NCBI RefSeq assembly: GCF_000315015.1 | Contig: NZ_BAEP01000030.1 | Location: forward strand, 62,001-126,000 | Length of the DNA: 64,000 bases | Direction of reading: 5' to 3' | Source of the DNA: Paraglaciecola mesophila KMM 241 | GTDB lineage: Bacteria > Pseudomonadota > Gammaproteobacteria > Enterobacterales > Alteromonadaceae | In this document: positions 19,074-28,647 of the stretch, one piece after another | Layout: each line of letters opens with the position of its first letter | How positions within the stretch are numbered: the stretch's first letter is position 1 | Position numbers and translations under genes: made by a program | The notes under the pieces: generated by a model | The model's input: only the letters and a program-made list of their open reading frames with translations | Told to the model about the DNA's origin: nothing | Database searches by the model: none

Positions 19074-20253
19074 TGGTTTGGCCTCCCAAAATGCTGTGTA
19101 CGTGGGCTAAATCTTTGTCGCCACGACCGGATAAATTAACCACTATGATGGTGCCATCTTCGGCTTCATCTGCCATGTTTAAGGCATGCGCTAAGGCGTG
19201 TGATGATTCAAGGGCCGGAATGATACCTTCTTTGCGGGATAATAATTGAAATGCATAAAGCGCTTCGTCATCGGTGACAGCGGCATAAGTGGCGCGGCCA
19301 ATATCGTGTAGATGAGCGTGCTGCGGGCCAACAGCGGGATAATCAAGCCCTGCAGATACTGAATATGACTCTTCAATTTGGCCGTCTTCATCCTGCATGA
19401 TGTAGCTGTATGCACCGTGCAAAATACCTGTGGTGCCTTTACCGATAGCAGCGCCATGTTCAGCCGTGTGCAAGCCTTTACCTGCTGGCTCAACACCAAT
19501 TAACTGCACGCTTGGCTCGTCAATAAAGTCAGCGAACATACCAATGGCGTTTGAACCTCCGCCCACGCAGGCGACTACCGCGTCAGGTAAGCGACCTTCT
19601 TTGGCCATAATTTGCGCGCGCGTTTCTTCGCCTATCATACGGTGGAATTCACGCACTATGGTCGGGAATGGGTGAGGGCCAGCCGCGGTGCCGAGCAAAT
19701 AGTGAGCTTTGTCATACGTTGCAGACCAGTCACGCATAGCTTCGTTAACGGCATCTTTTAAAGTGCCTGAGCCTGCGTTTACAGGGATGACTTCTGCGCC
19801 CATTAAACGCATTCTAAATACGTTTGGTGCTTGGCGCTCAACGTCTTTAGCTCCCATATAAATACGTGCTTTTAGGCCTAAAAGCGCGCACGCTAAAGCC
19901 GTGGCCACACCGTGTTGCCCGGCACCTGTTTCGGCGATAACTTCTGTTTTACCCATGCGCTTGGTCAGTAGTGCTTGACCTAGCACCTGGTTGGTTTTAT
20001 GAGCGCCGCCATGAAGTAAGTCTTCACGTTTTAAATACAATTTCACATTTGGGTTGGACACCAGATTACGTGACAAGGTCATTGCCGTGGGGCGACCAGC
20101 GTAATCGGTAAGTAATTCCATAAACTCTTTTTGGAATTCAGGATCGCTTTGGGCGTCAATAAACGCTTGCTCTAGCTGATCAAGCGCGGGAATAAGCAGT
20201 TCTGGTACGTACATACCACCGAACTGTCCGAATTTGCTCTCTAAATGATTCAT
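19066..20253 (-). CDS. trpB: Tryptophan synthase beta subunit
   Basis: 395 residues. TrpB condenses indole with serine using PLP. The PLP lysine lies in [18 protein letters not shown], followed by [12 protein letters not shown] and the phosphate-binding [15 protein letters not shown]. Size and motifs match E. coli TrpB (397 residues). The gene overlaps trpA downstream and follows trpCF after 54 bp. Confidence 0.98.
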   Translation of the reverse strand: MNHLESKFGQFGGMYVPELLIPALDQLEQAFIDAQSDPEFQKEFMELLTDYAGRPTAMTLSRNLVSNPNVKLYLKREDLLHGGAHKTNQVLGQALLTKRMGKTEVIAETGAGQHGVATALACALLGLKARIYMGAKDVERQAPNVFRMRLMGAEVIPVNAGSGTLKDAVNEAMRDWSATYDKAHYLLGTAAGPHPFPTIVREFHRMIGEETRAQIMAKEGRLPDAVVACVGGGSNAIGMFADFIDEPSVQLIGVEPAGKGLHTAEHGAAIGKGTTGILHGAYSYIMQDEDGQIEESYSVSAGLDYPAVGPQHAHLHDIGRATYAAVTDDEALYAFQLLSRKEGIIPALESSHALAHALNMADEAEDGTIIVVNLSGRGDKDLAHVHSILGGQTNE

Positions 20254-20307
20254 AATAATTTCTCGTCTTTAAATCGTTAAAATATGGGCTGTTCGTTTCG
20301 CTTTGAG

Positions 20308-21714
20308 CTAATACGCGCGTAATTTTTCAAACACGCTCTGCAGCTTTTTCTCGGACTTTTTGCCAGGGGCGTCTTCTACGCCAGAGTTTAAATCGATTCC
20401 ACCGAGGCCAAGTGCAGCAGCTTGTTGCACATTATCTGGGTTGATACCACCGGCCAGAATGATTTTGCTGCGGGTTTGGGCACTAAGGGCAGCCTGCGCG
20501 AACAATTGCCAGTCAAACGCCTGGCCTGTGCCTCCGCTTTGTTCGCCAACTTTGCAATCTAATACAAAACGATCAACGTTCTGTTCATCAAGGGCGGGTA
20601 GGGTATGAGTGATCCCCTTGGCTAACCAGATTTGGCAATCAGTCAAATTCGCATTATTAAGCGCACTGCGCAGTTCATTAATGTAGGACTGTGACTCACT
20701 GCCATGCAGTTGTACCGCAGCTAGGCCAAGGGTGTTTGCGTACTCAACGACCAGTGCAACGTTGGCATCAACAAACACGCCAACGTAGTTAAATGGAACC
20801 GCAGCCACTATGTCTTTGGCGTCATCAAGTGATAAGTAACGCTTTGATTTCTGTGCAAAGATAAGCCCAGCATAACTGGCGCCCATTTTTGCTACATCCG
20901 TGGCGTCTTTTGCTCGGGTCATACCGCATACTTTGATTATGCCATATACCAAACGTTTTACCGCTTGGGTGACATTATCTTGGGCCATCAATGCACTGCC
21001 TACCAAGAAACCGTCAACAATAGGTGATAAACGGCGTACGTCTTGATGGGTATAAATACCCGATTCTGAAATAATCACATGTTCGTGGGTGGCTTGGTTT
21101 ACCAGCGGCACTAATTTCTCAGTGGTGGCTAAATCTGTGCTCAAGTCACGCAAATCTCGGTTGTTGATGCCGATAATATTGGCTTTGAGAGCAACTGCGC
21201 GATGAGCTTCTTCTTCGTTGCTCACTTCGGTAAGTACATCAAGGCTAAGGCTGTGGGCGATATTGGCTAATTCAAGATATTCATCGTCAGTCAGTACTGA
21301 CAGCATCAATAAAATAGCATCGGCGTTGTGATAGCGGGCCAAGTAAACTTGATAAGGATCAACGAAAAAGTCTTTATTAATCACGGGCTGGGTTACCCGC
21401 TCGCGAACATACTCTAAATACTCGAACTTTCCTTGAAAGTACTTTTCGTCAGTCAGTACTGAAATGCACGCGGCGTAAGGTAAGTAGGCTTCAATGATCT
21501 CATCTAAATTAAAGTGCTCTCTTATTAAACCTTTGGATGGAGAGGCTTTTTTACATTCTAAAATGTAGCCTGCATTGGGCTGATTGAGCGCATCAAAAAA
21601 GCTACGCTGTGATGGCTGTAAACCATCAATAAAGCTTGCCAAAGGTAAATCAACTTTGCGCTGGGCAATTTCTTGGCGTTTATCGGCAACAATTTTTTCT
21701 AATACATTGGCCAT
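20308..21714 (-). CDS. trpCF: Fused indole-3-glycerol-phosphate synthase / phosphoribosylanthranilate isomerase
   Basis: 468 residues, two TIM-barrel domains. The N-terminal TrpC half (about 1-255) shows ECKKASPSKG, VLTDEKYFQGKFEYL and INNRDLRDL. The C-terminal TrpF half (from about 258) begins IIKVCGMTRAKDATDVAK and contains VGVFVDA, VQLHG and GGINPDNVQQA. It catalyses two consecutive steps of tryptophan synthesis. The fused form is usual in enteric bacteria and Alteromonadales. It follows trpD by 10 bp. Confidence 0.97.
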   Translation of the reverse strand: MANVLEKIVADKRQEIAQRKVDLPLASFIDGLQPSQRSFFDALNQPNAGYILECKKASPSKGLIREHFNLDEIIEAYLPYAACISVLTDEKYFQGKFEYLEYVRERVTQPVINKDFFVDPYQVYLARYHNADAILLMLSVLTDDEYLELANIAHSLSLDVLTEVSNEEEAHRAVALKANIIGINNRDLRDLSTDLATTEKLVPLVNQATHEHVIISESGIYTHQDVRRLSPIVDGFLVGSALMAQDNVTQAVKRLVYGIIKVCGMTRAKDATDVAKMGASYAGLIFAQKSKRYLSLDDAKDIVAAVPFNYVGVFVDANVALVVEYANTLGLAAVQLHGSESQSYINELRSALNNANLTDCQIWLAKGITHTLPALDEQNVDRFVLDCKVGEQSGGTGQAFDWQLFAQAALSAQTRSKIILAGGINPDNVQQAAALGLGGIDLNSGVEDAPGKKSEKKLQSVFEKLRAY

Positions 21715-21724
21715 TTAACTTCCT

Positions 21725-22747
21725 TTAAATAATGTCGTGGCTGCGGCTAACCGCAGAGGAGGCTTCAATTACCTGTAAAGGACGCTTGGCTTGCATGGCG
21801 TCAATCGCCATTTTTGCCCCTTGTTGGTAAGTTTCAGCGTGGCCACATAATTTAATCAGAGCGCCCGCATTCATCGCCACCGCCGCTTCATGGGCAGCTT
21901 GGCCTTCACCGGCGAGCACATCTTGGATCAGCTGTTTATTTTCATCAGGCACACCACCTTCAATGGCGGCTAATGGATATTCTTCAAGGCCAAAATCACT
22001 GGGTGACAGGGTATATTCATTTAAGGCGTCCCCATCAATCTCGACTAACATAGAAGGGCCATGCACAGCGAGTTCGTCTAATCCGCAGCCGTGAACCACT
22101 AGTGCCTTTTTGTAACCCAGTAGCTGCAATGTACGTGCAAAAGGCATAACTAGTTCAGGCGCATATACACCTATCATCATGTGAGTGGGCTGCATCGGGT
22201 TAACTAAGGGGCCCAGCAAGTTGAAAATGGTACGGGTTTTTAAGGCGGTGCGAACCGGCATGGCGTGTTTGATACCCGCGTGGTAAACAGGAGCAAATAA
22301 AAAACATAAGTTTGACTTGTCTAAACATTCCCGCGCGACCGCTGGCGACATATCAAGCTTCATACCAAAGGCATTGAACAGATCCGCTGAGCCTGACTTG
22401 CTCGACACACTGCGATTACCGTGTTTGGCCACTTTTACACCACAACTGGCAGCCACTATGGCCGCCGCGGATGAGATGTTAATCGTGTTGTGACCGTCTC
22501 CACCAGTGCCGACGATATCGGCAAAATCATATTCTGGGCGCTTTATTGAGCTAGCGTTCTGGATCATAGCTGTCGCTGCACCAGCAATCTCTTCAGGGGT
22601 CTCGCCCTTTATTTTTAATGCCGTTAACAACGAAGAGAGCACGATATTGTCTACCTGGCCGGTCACTATTTGACTGAATACATCAGTGGTTTCGTTCTGG
22701 TTCAGGGCTTTACCTTGATAAAGCGTTTCAAGTAATGGAAATAGCAT
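21725..22747 (-). CDS. trpD: Anthranilate phosphoribosyltransferase
   Basis: 340 residues. It transfers the phosphoribosyl group of PRPP to anthranilate. The PRPP-binding signature is [18 protein letters not shown], followed by [21 protein letters not shown] and NLLGPLVNP. This is an unfused TrpD, with the glutaminase encoded separately by trpG just upstream (9 bp). Length matches the stand-alone family. Confidence 0.98.
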   Translation of the reverse strand: MLFPLLETLYQGKALNQNETTDVFSQIVTGQVDNIVLSSLLTALKIKGETPEEIAGAATAMIQNASSIKRPEYDFADIVGTGGDGHNTINISSAAAIVAASCGVKVAKHGNRSVSSKSGSADLFNAFGMKLDMSPAVARECLDKSNLCFLFAPVYHAGIKHAMPVRTALKTRTIFNLLGPLVNPMQPTHMMIGVYAPELVMPFARTLQLLGYKKALVVHGCGLDELAVHGPSMLVEIDGDALNEYTLSPSDFGLEEYPLAAIEGGVPDENKQLIQDVLAGEGQAAHEAAVAMNAGALIKLCGHAETYQQGAKMAIDAMQAKRPLQVIEASSAVSRSHDII

Positions 22748-22756
22748 GATTGTCCT

Positions 22757-23437
22757 CTAATCGTTCGCTTGTTCTTGGGTGAGATAATCAATGCTTTGCA
22801 TTAATAACTGGCTACCAAAAGCGGTTAAAATGGATTCGGGATGAAATTGAAAGCCCAGCATTCTATCTTGCTCGTGGCAAACTGCCATAGGCACAGCGTC
22901 AAATTGGGCTAAAACAGTCAATTCAGCAGGCATGTTACTGGCCATGAGTGAATGGTAGCGAGCAACAGGTAGCGGCTGTGGCAAGTTGGCGAACATTTTG
23001 TCGCCCTGATGAGTTATTAACGACGATTTACCGTGCATGACCACATTGGCGCGAATAATGTCGCCGCCGTATGACTCGACAATCGCCTGATGCCCCAAGC
23101 AAATACCTAGCACTGGAAAAACGCCTTTGACTAAGTTAATCAGCAGAGGCATGCAGCCCGCGTCTGCAGGAGCACCCGGCCCGGGTGACAATAATAGTAT
23201 CACTTGGCTATGCTTGGCTTGTGCTTGCATCTTTTCAAAAATAGCGTTTGGAGACACCGAGTTTCGATACACGGTGAGCCCCATGCCCATAGTGCGCAGT
23301 TCATCCACCAAGTTATAGGTAAATGAATCAAAGTTATCGACTAAGAAAACGTGAGTGCTTTCTACTAAATCAGCATTCACTGAATCAATGCCCACTGAAG
23401 AAGTCTTATCCATAGAGGAGGGAGTCACTAAGCTCAT
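22757..23437 (-). CDS. trpG: Anthranilate synthase glutaminase component
   Basis: 226 residues. TrpG is the class I glutamine amidotransferase that supplies ammonia to TrpE. It shows FLVDNFDSFTYNLVDEL, the oxyanion block SPGPGAP, the nucleophile Cys in LGICLGHQAI and the catalytic His/Glu in GFQFHPESI. An N-terminal extension of about 28 residues precedes the domain; the assigned start shares one base with the trpE stop. A later start near the domain cannot be excluded. Confidence 0.96.
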   Translation of the reverse strand: MSLVTPSSMDKTSSVGIDSVNADLVESTHVFLVDNFDSFTYNLVDELRTMGMGLTVYRNSVSPNAIFEKMQAQAKHSQVILLLSPGPGAPADAGCMPLLINLVKGVFPVLGICLGHQAIVESYGGDIIRANVVMHGKSSLITHQGDKMFANLPQPLPVARYHSLMASNMPAELTVLAQFDAVPMAVCHEQDRMLGFQFHPESILTAFGSQLLMQSIDYLTQEQAND

Positions 23438-25071
23438 TATTTTGTCTCCTTAGGTGTTTGCATTTGATTAGCTGGTACAGCGCTTGGCGCTTCATGAGAG
23501 GTGAGAATCGCGCGAATAACCGCTTGGGCTTTACCTCGGGTTTCATCTGCTTCTGATTGCGGGTCTGAATCGAATACCACGCCAGCGCCAGCTTGGATGT
23601 GAGCCGTGTTATTTTTGATAAAGGCTGAGCGAATAACGATACAGGTGTCCATGTCGCCGTGGCCGTTAACATAACCGACTGCACCGCCGTAACTGCCTCG
23701 GCGTTGCTGTTCTACTTCACGAATAAGGCTAGCAGCACTGACTTTTGGCGCGCCGACTAGGGTGCCCATGTTCATGCAAGCTTGGTACGCGTGCAGTGCA
23801 TCTAAATCATCGCGCAACTGTCCAACCACTTTAGAGACTAAGTGCATGACGTGTGAATAGCGGTCGACTTTCAGTAAGTCTTTTAAGTGCCTTGTGCCGG
23901 GCTTTGATACTTTTGCTACGTCGTTACGGGCTAAATCTACCAACATTAAATGCTCAGACTTTTCTTTCTCGTCTTCGCGTAAATTAAGTTCAATACGACT
24001 GTCTAGATCTAAATTGATTGAGCCATCGGCGTGCTTACCTCTAGGACGCGTGCCGGCAATGGGGTAAATTTCTACTTGGTTGGTGTCTTTTAAATATTTA
24101 AGTGCTGACTCGGGGGAGGCACCAAACATGCAAAAATCGATGTCTTGCATGAAAAACATATACGGACTCGGGTTTTGTAACTTCAATGCTTTGTAGGCTT
24201 TACGTGGGTCAGGGCAGGGAAGGCTGAACGTACGTGATGGTACAACTTGGAAAATATCACCGGCCAAAATATGTTGCTTGAGGTTTTCTACGTCTTGAAT
24301 AAATTCTTGGTCTGATTTGCTAATTTTTAAATCATCTGGCGCAACACTGGGTGATTCAAGCTCTGGCACGGGCATCGCTTTGCCCAGCTTGTGCTTTATT
24401 TGCTCTAAGCGCTGGCTGATGGCGAAATAATTATTACCGACATTTTTGCCGCTAAACACGCTGCCAATTAATTCGGTTTTCTTCGCTTGATGGTCAATTA
24501 AAAGTAAGGTTTCAGCGAGATAGAAAACAAAGTCAGGGCAGGTATTTTCGCTTTCACTCACCACTGGCAATTGCTCAAATGTGGCGAGTAAGTCATAAGC
24601 AAAGGCACCGCCTAAAAATAACGCTTCAGGATGAGGGCGAATAGCCACCACACGATTAATCAATAAGCGCAAAGCATCAAATACGGCTGGGGCCTTTAAA
24701 CGGCTGTCTTCGTCTAGTTCGCCGTCACTGAAGGTAAACGTTAAAGTCACAGTGCGAGAATCTTCATCAAAGGTATGCTCAACACCTTGCGGGCAGTGTT
24801 CGATAAATAAAGGTAAAACAGCAGCCCCGTTATCGGTCAGCGCTTGGCAGGTCACCACAGGGCCATCGCATTGCAACTTGATGGCGGCATCTACCAGTAT
24901 TAAACTTTTCAAATTATCTTTGCTGTCAATTTCTGCTGATTCAAGCAGCAAATTATGGGGCTGGCCTTGGCATAAATATTGATACGCTTGGAGTGGGTCG
25001 GCCACGTAATCAGCGGATAGTAGCAATGTTTCTACTTTGCCTGCTTGTTGTGTTAATTGCGCTAAGCTCAT
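23437..25071 (-). CDS. trpE: Anthranilate synthase component I
   Basis: 544 residues. TrpE makes anthranilate from chorismate and ammonia. The feedback-binding motif LLESAE is present near residue 40 (NLLLESAEID). The catalytic half has IFQVVPSRTFSL, ASPESALKY, the metal-binding block EDEKEKSEHLMLVDLARND, and GAGVVFDSDPQSEADET. It is the first structural gene of the operon; an attenuator lies about 90 bp upstream. Allosteric inhibition by Trp is expected from the LLESAE motif. Confidence 0.98.
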   Translation of the reverse strand: MSLAQLTQQAGKVETLLLSADYVADPLQAYQYLCQGQPHNLLLESAEIDSKDNLKSLILVDAAIKLQCDGPVVTCQALTDNGAAVLPLFIEHCPQGVEHTFDEDSRTVTLTFTFSDGELDEDSRLKAPAVFDALRLLINRVVAIRPHPEALFLGGAFAYDLLATFEQLPVVSESENTCPDFVFYLAETLLLIDHQAKKTELIGSVFSGKNVGNNYFAISQRLEQIKHKLGKAMPVPELESPSVAPDDLKISKSDQEFIQDVENLKQHILAGDIFQVVPSRTFSLPCPDPRKAYKALKLQNPSPYMFFMQDIDFCMFGASPESALKYLKDTNQVEIYPIAGTRPRGKHADGSINLDLDSRIELNLREDEKEKSEHLMLVDLARNDVAKVSKPGTRHLKDLLKVDRYSHVMHLVSKVVGQLRDDLDALHAYQACMNMGTLVGAPKVSAASLIREVEQQRRGSYGGAVGYVNGHGDMDTCIVIRSAFIKNNTAHIQAGAGVVFDSDPQSEADETRGKAQAVIRAILTSHEAPSAVPANQMQTPKETK

Positions 25072-25159
25072 GATTTTTCTCGATAACCTTGTTTATAACC
25101 TGTTCTAGGTATTGACTTTATTGGGCATTAATCGGGTCGTAATTTTCAATCGGGCATAA

Positions 25160-25186
25160 AAAAAGCCCGTATTATACGGGCTTTTC
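25160..25186 (-). terminator. trp attenuator terminator
   Basis: On the minus strand, a stem AAAAGCCCGTA/TACGGGCTTTT with a short AT loop is followed by a T-run, about 90 bp before trpE. The AGCCCG arm (plus 25176-25182) can instead pair with GCGGGCT of the leader (plus 25217-25223), giving the classical antiterminator. This is the 3:4 hairpin of a transcription attenuator. Confidence 0.93.
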
Positions 25187-25222
25187 TTGTTCAATCGCAC
25201 AAATACATACGCTCACAGCCCG

Positions 25223-25282
25223 CTAGTTAGGGATGTGCCACCACCAAATTAAGTTAGTTGAAACGCGTAATACTGTATTCAT
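25223..25282 (-). CDS. trpL: trp operon leader peptide
   Basis: A 19-codon frame on the minus strand encodes MNTVLRVSTNLIWWWHIPN, with three consecutive Trp codons (TGGTGGTGG) followed by a TAG that sits at the base of the antiterminator arm. Ribosome stalling at these codons when charged tRNA-Trp is scarce would expose the 2:3 antiterminator and allow trpE transcription. Its position between a promoter and the attenuator hairpin makes the role clear although the peptide is short. Confidence 0.93.
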   Translation of the reverse strand: MNTVLRVSTNLIWWWHIPN

Positions 25283-25335
25283 GGGTATAAATTCTCGTTT
25301 TTATGCACGCAGAAATCATTGTTAGGCGTGCGAAA

Positions 25336-25365
25336 AATATATCGTTTGATAACAAACATTGTCCT
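25336..25365 (-). promoter_or_regulatory. Candidate trp promoter with possible operator
   Basis: On the minus strand, AGGACA (plus 25360-25365) and TATATT (plus 25336-25341) are spaced by 18 nt, giving 4/6 and 5/6 matches to the sigma-70 boxes, about 54 bp upstream of the trpL start. The spacer contains the inverted repeat GTTTG-ATAA-CAAAC (plus 25344-25357), a possible repressor site. Predicted by eye only. Confidence 0.5.
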
Positions 25366-25513
25366 TTTTTCAGGTTTTGTCTGCTATTCATCACCAAATG
25401 CGTATAATACACATTTCAGATGCATAGAAGAAAACAATTTTGCTTCTCTGTCAACACCCAATTTTGTAAACGTATCCTTTGGGTACTCGTTAAAAGGTCA
25501 TATTTACTGTTTC

Positions 25514-26353
25514 ATGAAAATCGATTTGCACTGCCATACGTACTATTCAGACGGTCAACTTTCACCTGTTGAGCTTGTGGATCGCGCTAATAATATGCAA
25601 GTGGATGTGCTGGCTATTACCGATCACGATACCGTACAAGCTTTAGATGAAGCTAGAGCTCATCAGGCGAAGCAAAAACGTAAGATGCATATCGTTAACG
25701 GAATCGAGCTTTCGACTTCTTGGCACAATTTCGATATTCATATTTTGGGCTTAAATGTAGACAAAGACGATGAGGTGTTTCGCCAGCGCTTAGTTGAACA
25801 AAAGAACGAGCGAGATGCCCGAGCACAAAAAATGTCAGACAAACTGGCCAAAGCTGGGGTTGAAAATGTGCTCGATGATGCAAAATTATTAGCGGGTGAG
25901 GGCCAGCTGACCCGTGCCCACTTCGCCCGAGTGTTAGTTGAGCGCAAAGAAGTGCGAGACTTTGAGGGCGCCTTTAAAAAATACTTAGGCAAGGGTAAAC
26001 GCGCCCATGTTAAGCCCCAGTGGATTACAATTGAAGAAGCCATTGAGTGGATCCACGATGCAGGGGGCAAAGCGGTATTAGCACACCCTGGGCACTATGA
26101 CATGACCACCAAGTGGCTACGTCGATTAGTCCTTGAATTTAAACAAGCAGGGGGAGATGGCATTGAAACCACCCATGCCCGCATTAATCCTGAAAAACGT
26201 AAGTTGATTGTTGAATTAGCCATGGAGCATAATTTACAGGCATCTGCGGGATCTGATTTTCATTTTGTCAGTCGCTGGACTGAATTGGGTAAAAACTTGG
26301 GGGTGCCAGAACACCTGACCCCTATTTGGCATGACTGGTCATTTGTAGACTAG
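25514..26353 (+). CDS. rnm: RNase AM / YciV, PHP-domain 5'-3' exonuclease and phosphatase
   Basis: 279 residues, PHP phosphoesterase family. Metal-binding motifs are HCHTYYSDG at the start, ITDHDTVQAL, NGIELSTSW, AHPGHYD and GSDFHF near the end. E. coli YciV (Rnm, TrpH) trims 5' ends of short RNAs, including 5S and 23S rRNA, and hydrolyses 3',5'-bisphosphonucleotides. The ATG at 25514 is chosen because the PHP domain begins there; the open frame extends upstream to 25319 through the trp control region without homology. It is divergent from trp and heads the yciO-scpAB-rluB row. Confidence 0.94.
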   Translation: MKIDLHCHTYYSDGQLSPVELVDRANNMQVDVLAITDHDTVQALDEARAHQAKQKRKMHIVNGIELSTSWHNFDIHILGLNVDKDDEVFRQRLVEQKNERDARAQKMSDKLAKAGVENVLDDAKLLAGEGQLTRAHFARVLVERKEVRDFEGAFKKYLGKGKRAHVKPQWITIEEAIEWIHDAGGKAVLAHPGHYDMTTKWLRRLVLEFKQAGGDGIETTHARINPEKRKLIVELAMEHNLQASAGSDFHFVSRWTELGKNLGVPEHLTPIWHDWSFVD

Positions 26354-26412
26354 TCAATTGAAACAACATCTAACGCATAATAACGCGTTTAACTTACTGG
26401 GAAGTAACGATT

Positions 26413-27033
26413 ATGAGCCAATTTTTTTATATTCATCCTGACAACCCTCAAGCGCGTCTCATTAAACAGGCGTGTGAGTTAATTCATAATGGCCAAGTGG
26501 TGGTGTATCCAACAGATTCTGGCTACTCCATTGGCTGTCATATGGATGACAAAAGCGCTTTGGAGCAAATCTGTCGTATTCGCCAAATCGGTAAAGATCA
26601 TAATTTCACGTTGATGTGCCGCGATATGTCTGAGCTGTCAGAATATGCACAGGTCGACAACGCCGCATTTCGTATGATCAAAAACAACACGCCTGGGCCA
26701 TACACCTTTATTTTAAAGGCGACTAAAGAAGTGCCCAAGCGCTTGCAAAATCCTAAGCGCCGTACCATAGGTATTCGTGTGCCAGACAACGCCATCGCCT
26801 TAGCCTTGCTTGAAGAACTAGGTGAGCCGCTGATGTCGACCACGCTTATTTTGCCAAACGCAATCGTTGCTGAGTCTGATCCTGACGAAATTCGCGACAA
26901 ACTTGAGAAGCAAGTAGGGCTGATTATTCACGGTGGTTTCTTAGGAGAGCAGCCCACGACTGTGATTGATTTGTCGGATGGCGAGCCTAGGATCATTCGT
27001 GAGGGCAGCGGCGACGTTAGCCCGTTTAATTAA
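26413..27033 (+). CDS. yciO: YciO, Sua5/YrdC/YciO family protein
   Basis: 206 residues, the length of E. coli YciO. The YrdC-like fold is shown by GQVVVYPTDSGYSIGCHM, KDHNFTLMCRDMSEL, NNTPGPYTFILKAT and RRTIGIRVPDN. TsaC/Sua5 relatives make threonylcarbamoyl-adenylate for tRNA t6A; YciO members are a separate branch whose cellular role is less clear. TsaB, another t6A protein, is encoded at 49.7 kb, but the dedicated TsaC is not in this window. GGGAAG precedes the ATG. Confidence 0.93.
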   Translation: MSQFFYIHPDNPQARLIKQACELIHNGQVVVYPTDSGYSIGCHMDDKSALEQICRIRQIGKDHNFTLMCRDMSELSEYAQVDNAAFRMIKNNTPGPYTFILKATKEVPKRLQNPKRRTIGIRVPDNAIALALLEELGEPLMSTTLILPNAIVAESDPDEIRDKLEKQVGLIIHGGFLGEQPTTVIDLSDGEPRIIREGSGDVSPFN

Positions 27034-27051
27034 TCGCGCTGTTGCTAATAA

Positions 27052-27909
27052 ATGAATATTGATAAAACGCTTCAAACTGCACAGCAGCAAGAAGCGACGA
27101 ACCAAGGTCAAGGCGTACAGCAGCCTTTGCCCTTGGCGTTTATCAATGGACAAGCCTTTACTGAACATCCTGAAGATTTATACATTCCGCCAGATGCATT
27201 AGAGCTGATCTTAGATGCATTTGAAGGACCACTGGATTTGCTGCTGTATTTAATACGTAAGCAAAAGTTCGATTTGGTTAATTTGCCGGTTTACGAAATA
27301 ACCAAGCAATACATGTTGTACGTTGACATGATGAAAGACTTAAAGCTTGAATTAGCGGCTGAGTACCTGTTGATGGCTGCGATTTTAGCCGAGATAAAAT
27401 CTCGTTTACTGCTGCCTAAACGACCGGATGCAGAAGAAGACGAAGATGATCCAAGGGCTGAGCTGATTCGGCGCTTACAGGAATATGAGCTGATAAAAAG
27501 TGCGGCCCAAGAATTAGATGCAGTGCCTCGTTTAGAGCGGGATGTATTCGGCGCCCAAGCACAAACCAGTGAATCTGTGGCACCGATTAAAATTCTGCCA
27601 AAAGTAAACTTGCAAGATTTGGTGACAAGTTTTCAAAATGTATTGCAGCGCGCCAGTGCTTTCGAGCATCACTCTATTGCCCCTGAGGCATTATCGACAA
27701 GGGAGCGAATGGCGTTGATTTTAGAAAAGCTCAACAGTCATGAATTCACCGGCTTTGATTGTTTTTTTCAGGCCAGTGAAGGCCGCGCTGGTGTGGTAGT
27801 GACGTTCCTTGCGATACTAGAGTTGTGTAAAGAGCAGTTAGTTGAACTGGTCCAAAGTGAGCCAATGGCCAATATTCATGTAAAATTGCACGCAGGAGAG
27901 ACCCTGTAA
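27052..27909 (+). CDS. scpA: Segregation and condensation protein A
   Basis: 285 residues. ScpA is the kleisin that bridges the SMC ATPase heads and binds ScpB in chromosome condensation. The N-terminal family block is FEGPLDLLLYLIRKQKFDLV, followed by YLLMAAILAEIKSRLLLPK and an acidic linker (AEEDEDDPRAEL). A C-terminal winged helix is expected. About 40 residues precede the conserved start of the domain. The gene abuts scpB with no gap. Confidence 0.95.
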   Translation: MNIDKTLQTAQQQEATNQGQGVQQPLPLAFINGQAFTEHPEDLYIPPDALELILDAFEGPLDLLLYLIRKQKFDLVNLPVYEITKQYMLYVDMMKDLKLELAAEYLLMAAILAEIKSRLLLPKRPDAEEDEDDPRAELIRRLQEYELIKSAAQELDAVPRLERDVFGAQAQTSESVAPIKILPKVNLQDLVTSFQNVLQRASAFEHHSIAPEALSTRERMALILEKLNSHEFTGFDCFFQASEGRAGVVVTFLAILELCKEQLVELVQSEPMANIHVKLHAGETL

Positions 27910-28647
27910 ATGGCAAAAATATCTTCGCTACAGTTGAAGCAATTGATTGAGGCCGCGGTGTTTGTATCTGACGGGCCCCTTAGCCAAGAACATTTGCAAG
28001 ATACAGTGTTAAGTGGCCTTAAAGTGAGTAAAAAAGCGCTCAAACAAGCCATTGAAGAATTGCAGGTAGAATATCAATCTCGCGGAGTGCAATTGGTTGA
28101 GGTCGCCAGTGGCTATCGCTTTCAATCAATGGATAGCTTAGGACCATGGCTAAGCAAGCTGTGGCAAGAGCAAGCGCCGCGATATTCAAGAGCACTGCTG
28201 GAAACCTTGTCAATGGTGGCCTATCGCCAACCTATCACGCGAGGCGAAATCGAAGATGTACGTGGTGTTGCCGTGAGTAGCAATATCATGAAAACCTTAA
28301 TCGAGAGGGATTGGGTGAAAGTGGTAGGGCACAAAGAAGTGCCGGGACGCCCAGCCTTGTATGCAACAACAAAAGGATTTTTAAACTATTTTTCGTTAAA
28401 AAGCTTGAAAGACTTACCCAGTCAAGATGCCTTCGATGCGAGTAATAGCCAAGATGAGCGCCGTGTCATCACTGAACCTAACGAAAGTGCTAACAAGCAA
28501 ACTAATTCGGTTTCAGATGCAAAGAAAGCAGGTGAGCAATCAACTGACGAGAATCTATCGGCAAAAGAACAAATACCGTCAGACCAAGCACAAGAGACTA
28601 AGCTTGATAATACTGACAACCCTAATCAAAGAGAGCAGTTACACTAA
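27910..28647 (+). CDS. scpB: Segregation and condensation protein B
   Basis: 245 residues. ScpB is a tandem winged-helix dimer binding ScpA in the SMC complex. Motifs include LIEAAVFVSDGPLS, GVQLVEVASGYRFQS, ALLETLSMVAYRQPITRGEIE and GRPALYATTKGFLNYF. The last about 65 residues (from residue 180) are a charged, low-complexity tail rich in Gln, Asn, Ser and Glu. The gene starts right after the scpA stop and its stop shares a base with the rluB start. Confidence 0.95.
   Translation: MAKISSLQLKQLIEAAVFVSDGPLSQEHLQDTVLSGLKVSKKALKQAIEELQVEYQSRGVQLVEVASGYRFQSMDSLGPWLSKLWQEQAPRYSRALLETLSMVAYRQPITRGEIEDVRGVAVSSNIMKTLIERDWVKVVGHKEVPGRPALYATTKGFLNYFSLKSLKDLPSQDAFDASNSQDERRVITEPNESANKQTNSVSDAKKAGEQSTDENLSAKEQIPSDQAQETKLDNTDNPNQREQLH

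Noticed and set aside
25319-25513. In-frame N-terminal extension of rnm
   Set aside because: The 65 extra codons run through the trp promoter region and show no family sequence; the PHP domain starts at the ATG at 25514.
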